The notes below the pieces were generated by a model. That model made no database searches. It saw only the letters and a list, made by a program, of their open reading frames with translations, and had not been told where the DNA came from. Shown in pieces: positions 12,225 to 14,294 of a stretch of 14,294 nucleotides of DNA. Origin of the DNA: a bacterium (GTDB lineage: Bacteria > CG03); the NCBI GenBank assembly GCA_013791675.1, contig VMTI01000014.1, positions 1 to 14,294 of the forward strand, written 5' to 3'. The translations under genes were made by a program, and so were the position numbers. The stretch's first letter is position 1. Each line of letters starts with the position of its first letter.

Positions 12225-13973
12225 ATGAATAAAAAAGGAAAAATTATCAGAGTGGCAGGGCCCCTCATTCAGGCTGTTGAGCTTACAGGGGTGAAAATGT
12301 ATGAGGTTGTGAATGTCGGGCGGCAGGGGCTTATCGGCGAGGTTATAGAAATCCAGGGCGACGTTGTTTCCATACAGGTTTATGAGGAAACCGGAGGCAT
12401 AGCTCCCGGCGAGCCGGTGTCGGCTTCGGGATCGCCTCTTACCGTTGAGTTGGGCCCGGGTCTGATACAGTCCATATACGACGGCATACAGAGGCCTCTT
12501 GAAAAAGTGCGGGAAACGACAGGCGATTATATACTTCGCGGTGTCAGGGCAAACGGGCTTTCGCGCGAAAAGAAATGGGATTTCAAACCTACCTGTGCCA
12601 ATGGAACGGAAGTGGGCGAATTCTCGGAGCTTGGAACAGTGAAGGAATCCGAAGCAGTAGTAAGTAAAATTATGGTGCCGCCGGGCTTTGCGGGAAAAGT
12701 GTCAGGACTCAAGGCGGGTTCTTTCCTGGTGACGGACGAAATATGCAAAGTAGGAGACAAGCCGGTACAGATGATGTTTAAATGGCCCGTGCGGACGCCG
12801 CTTCCCTACACAAAAAAAATACAGTCTTCCGAACCGCTGGTTACAGGGACGCGGGTTATAGATTCATTTTTTCCCATAGCCAAAGGCGGCACAGGATGTA
12901 TCCCAGGGCCTTTCGGATCCGGAAAAACGGTTGTCTTGCATCAGCTGGCAAAATGGGCTGATGCCGATGTCGTCGTTTATGTCGGATGCGGCGAGCGTGG
13001 AAACGAGATGACGGATGTCCTTACGGAATTCCCGGAGCTTATTGACCCCAGAAGCGGCCGCCCTCTTCTGGAAAGAACGGTGCTTATTGCCAACACGTCA
13101 AATATGCCTGTCGCCGCGAGGGAAGCTTCCATTTATACAGGCATCACAATAGCCGAATATTTCCGCAACCAGGGTATGGATGTGGCGGTGATGGCGGATT
13201 CCACATCCCGCTGGGCGGAGGCCCTCAGGGAAATGTCAGGCCGCCTGGAAGAGATGCCCGGCGAAGAAGGTTATCCGGCGTATTTGACATCCCGGATAGC
13301 CGGATTTTACGAGAGAAGCGGAGTGGCGGAAGTCGCAAATCCTCCCAGAAGAGGTTCTGTGTCTGTGGTGGGAGCTGTTTCGCCTCCGGGGGGCGACCTT
13401 TCCGATCCCGTGGTGCAGGCCACTTTGAGAATGGTAAAAGTGTTCTGGAGTTTGGAATCATCTCTGGCTTATCAAAGGCATTTTCCGGCGATTAACTGGC
13501 TGAATTCCTATTCACTTTATATTGATGAGATCGCCGATTACTATGAAAAACATAATATGAAAGAGTTTCCTGAGCTTCGTAAAAAGGCGCTGAAAATTCT
13601 TCAGGAGGAATCGGATCTTCAGGAGATTGTCCGTCTTGTAGGGGTGGAATCTATTTCTGAAGAGGACAGGCTGATACTTGAAACGGCGAAGATTCTGAGG
13701 GAGGATTTTCTCCATCAGCACGCCTTTGACGCCGAAGACAGCTACTCCGCTGTCAGCAAACAGTTCAGAATGCTCGGGATAATAATGTTGTTTCATGACC
13801 GCGCTGAAAAAGCCATAAAAAAAGGCGCGTCCATAAAACAGATTATTGATATTCCATGTAAGGAAAAGATAGCGAGAATGAAAATAATGAAAGAGTCTGA
13901 ACTCGGGGAAGTTGAGAAAATTCTGAAAGAAGATTTTGCCTCGCTTGGCGGCGTCGCGGAGGGGACGGTATAA
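12225..13973 (+). CDS. ntpA: V-type ATPase catalytic subunit A
   Basis: The 582-residue product is a full-length A subunit, the ATP-hydrolysing part of the A3B3 head. Order: N-terminal beta barrel (1 to about 70), the A-specific non-homologous region (about 110-195), then the nucleotide-binding core. P-loop GPFGSGKT is at 228-235 with K234, catalytic E257 is in GCGERGNEM, and the Walker B/DSTSRWAEALRE region is followed by GRLEEMPGEEGYPAYL and VSPPGGDLSDP, all canonical. No catalytic residue is missing. A GGAG ribosome site precedes ATG 12225. The stop shares one base with the start of subunit B (TAATG). Confidence 0.98.
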   Translation: MNKKGKIIRVAGPLIQAVELTGVKMYEVVNVGRQGLIGEVIEIQGDVVSIQVYEETGGIAPGEPVSASGSPLTVELGPGLIQSIYDGIQRPLEKVRETTGDYILRGVRANGLSREKKWDFKPTCANGTEVGEFSELGTVKESEAVVSKIMVPPGFAGKVSGLKAGSFLVTDEICKVGDKPVQMMFKWPVRTPLPYTKKIQSSEPLVTGTRVIDSFFPIAKGGTGCIPGPFGSGKTVVLHQLAKWADADVVVYVGCGERGNEMTDVLTEFPELIDPRSGRPLLERTVLIANTSNMPVAAREASIYTGITIAEYFRNQGMDVAVMADSTSRWAEALREMSGRLEEMPGEEGYPAYLTSRIAGFYERSGVAEVANPPRRGSVSVVGAVSPPGGDLSDPVVQATLRMVKVFWSLESSLAYQRHFPAINWLNSYSLYIDEIADYYEKHNMKEFPELRKKALKILQEESDLQEIVRLVGVESISEEDRLILETAKILREDFLHQHAFDAEDSYSAVSKQFRMLGIIMLFHDRAEKAIKKGASIKQIIDIPCKEKIARMKIMKESELGEVEKILKEDFASLGGVAEGTV

Positions 13974-14294
13974 TGAAAGAATATAGAAGCATAAAAAGTA
14001 TTCAGGGCCCGCTGATAAGGGTAGGGGGAGTGTCAGGCGTCGGCTATTCGGAGGTGGCGAGCATCCGTCTTGAAGACGGCTCCCGCCGCATGGGAAAAGT
14101 GCTTGACATATCAAACGAAAGCGCGCTGATACAGCTTTTTGAGGGTACGGAAGGAATAAATATAAGCGGCTCCGGAGTTTCGTTTATGGGTGAGACTCTT
14201 CATTTTGGCGTATCCAAAGAAATTCTCGGACGTGTTTTTGACGGCGTGGGAAAAGTGATTGACGACGGCGGTGAAATTATACCCGATAAAAGAC
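13973..14294 (+). CDS. ntpB: V-type ATPase subunit B (partial, cut by right edge)
   Basis: The first 107 codons are present. The N-terminal beta barrel reads MKEYRSIKSIQGPLIRVGGV, followed by GYSEVASIRLEDGS, GKVLDI, ALIQLFEGTEGI and KEILGRVFDGVGKVIDDGG, the standard start of the regulatory B subunit that alternates with A in the head. The ATG overlaps the A-gene TAA by one base, so the two are coupled for equal output. The rest of the gene, and presumably subunit D, lie beyond the window. Confidence 0.96.
   Translation, partial: MKEYRSIKSIQGPLIRVGGVSGVGYSEVASIRLEDGSRRMGKVLDISNESALIQLFEGTEGINISGSGVSFMGETLHFGVSKEILGRVFDGVGKVIDDGGEIIPDKR

Noticed and set aside
13512..14114. Minus-strand 200-codon frame opposite the ATPase A/B junction
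   Set aside because: Shadow of highly conserved A and B subunit coding sequence.
1..14294. CRISPR arrays, tRNA or rRNA genes, complete insertion sequences
   Set aside because: No regularly spaced repeats, no tRNA- or rRNA-like stretch and no transposase gene seen. The only repeats are the 137-bp pair, the G tract and short palindromes.

Overview
This window comes from an uncultured-type bacterium. It carries one long run of plus-strand genes with three blocks: a small A+T-rich block of secreted-protein genes (1-2979), a bacterial microcompartment (BMC) locus (2976-8128) and a V/A-type ATPase operon (8115 to the right edge). Nothing convincing is encoded on the minus strand. Three traits suggest one of the little-cultured anaerobic phyla, such as Elusimicrobiota, Omnitrophota or the WOR/Cloacimonadota types: a secreted amidase with a 'PNP ... 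SGVYF' C-terminal sorting-like domain, a V-type rather than F-type ATPase, and a sugar-phosphate type BMC. The taxonomy is inference only.

Left block. Positions 1-87 read as the last 28 codons of an unknown gene. A 137-bp segment (124-260) is a near-identical copy of the inside of the amidase gene further right (1481-1617) and ends in an 11-G tract just before a secreted HEAT-repeat protein gene (269-1279). That gene overlaps by ATGA with a secreted amidase (1276-2979) that also has a possible Cys-Gln thioester-type region, an FnIII-like domain and a C-terminal sorting-like domain.

Middle block. The genes are, in order: PduS/RnfC-like flavo-iron-sulfur protein, PduT-like tandem BMC shell protein with the Fe-S pore cysteine, two RpiB/LacAB-family isomerases with complementary active-site losses, two BMC-P (EutN/CcmL) vertex proteins, deoxyribose-phosphate aldolase (DeoC) with an encapsulation-peptide-like N-terminus and a cysteine cluster, the BMC-H hexamer shell protein, and a small protein with an encapsulation-peptide-like helix and an EutQ N-terminus-like motif. 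This matches the 'sugar phosphate utilizing' (SPU) class of BMC. Such a compartment would isomerise or cleave a sugar phosphate, releasing an aldehyde inside the shell, with PduS/PduT passing electrons across it. The usual aldehyde dehydrogenase, phosphotransacylase and alcohol dehydrogenase genes are absent here, so they must lie elsewhere if the compartment is functional.

Right block. The order matches the Enterococcus hirae ntp order as I recall it: G/H-like stalk, I (a), K (c ring), E, C, F, A, B. Subunit B runs off the window. The K subunit keeps every residue of the E. hirae NtpK sodium site, so a Na+-coupled enzyme is predicted. Subunit C is about half the usual length and starts inside a perfect inverted repeat. 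The last BMC gene and the first ATPase gene overlap by 14 nt, so the two systems probably share a transcript. Most genes overlap or nearly touch. The high-copy BMC-H and K genes have their own strong Shine-Dalgarno sites.
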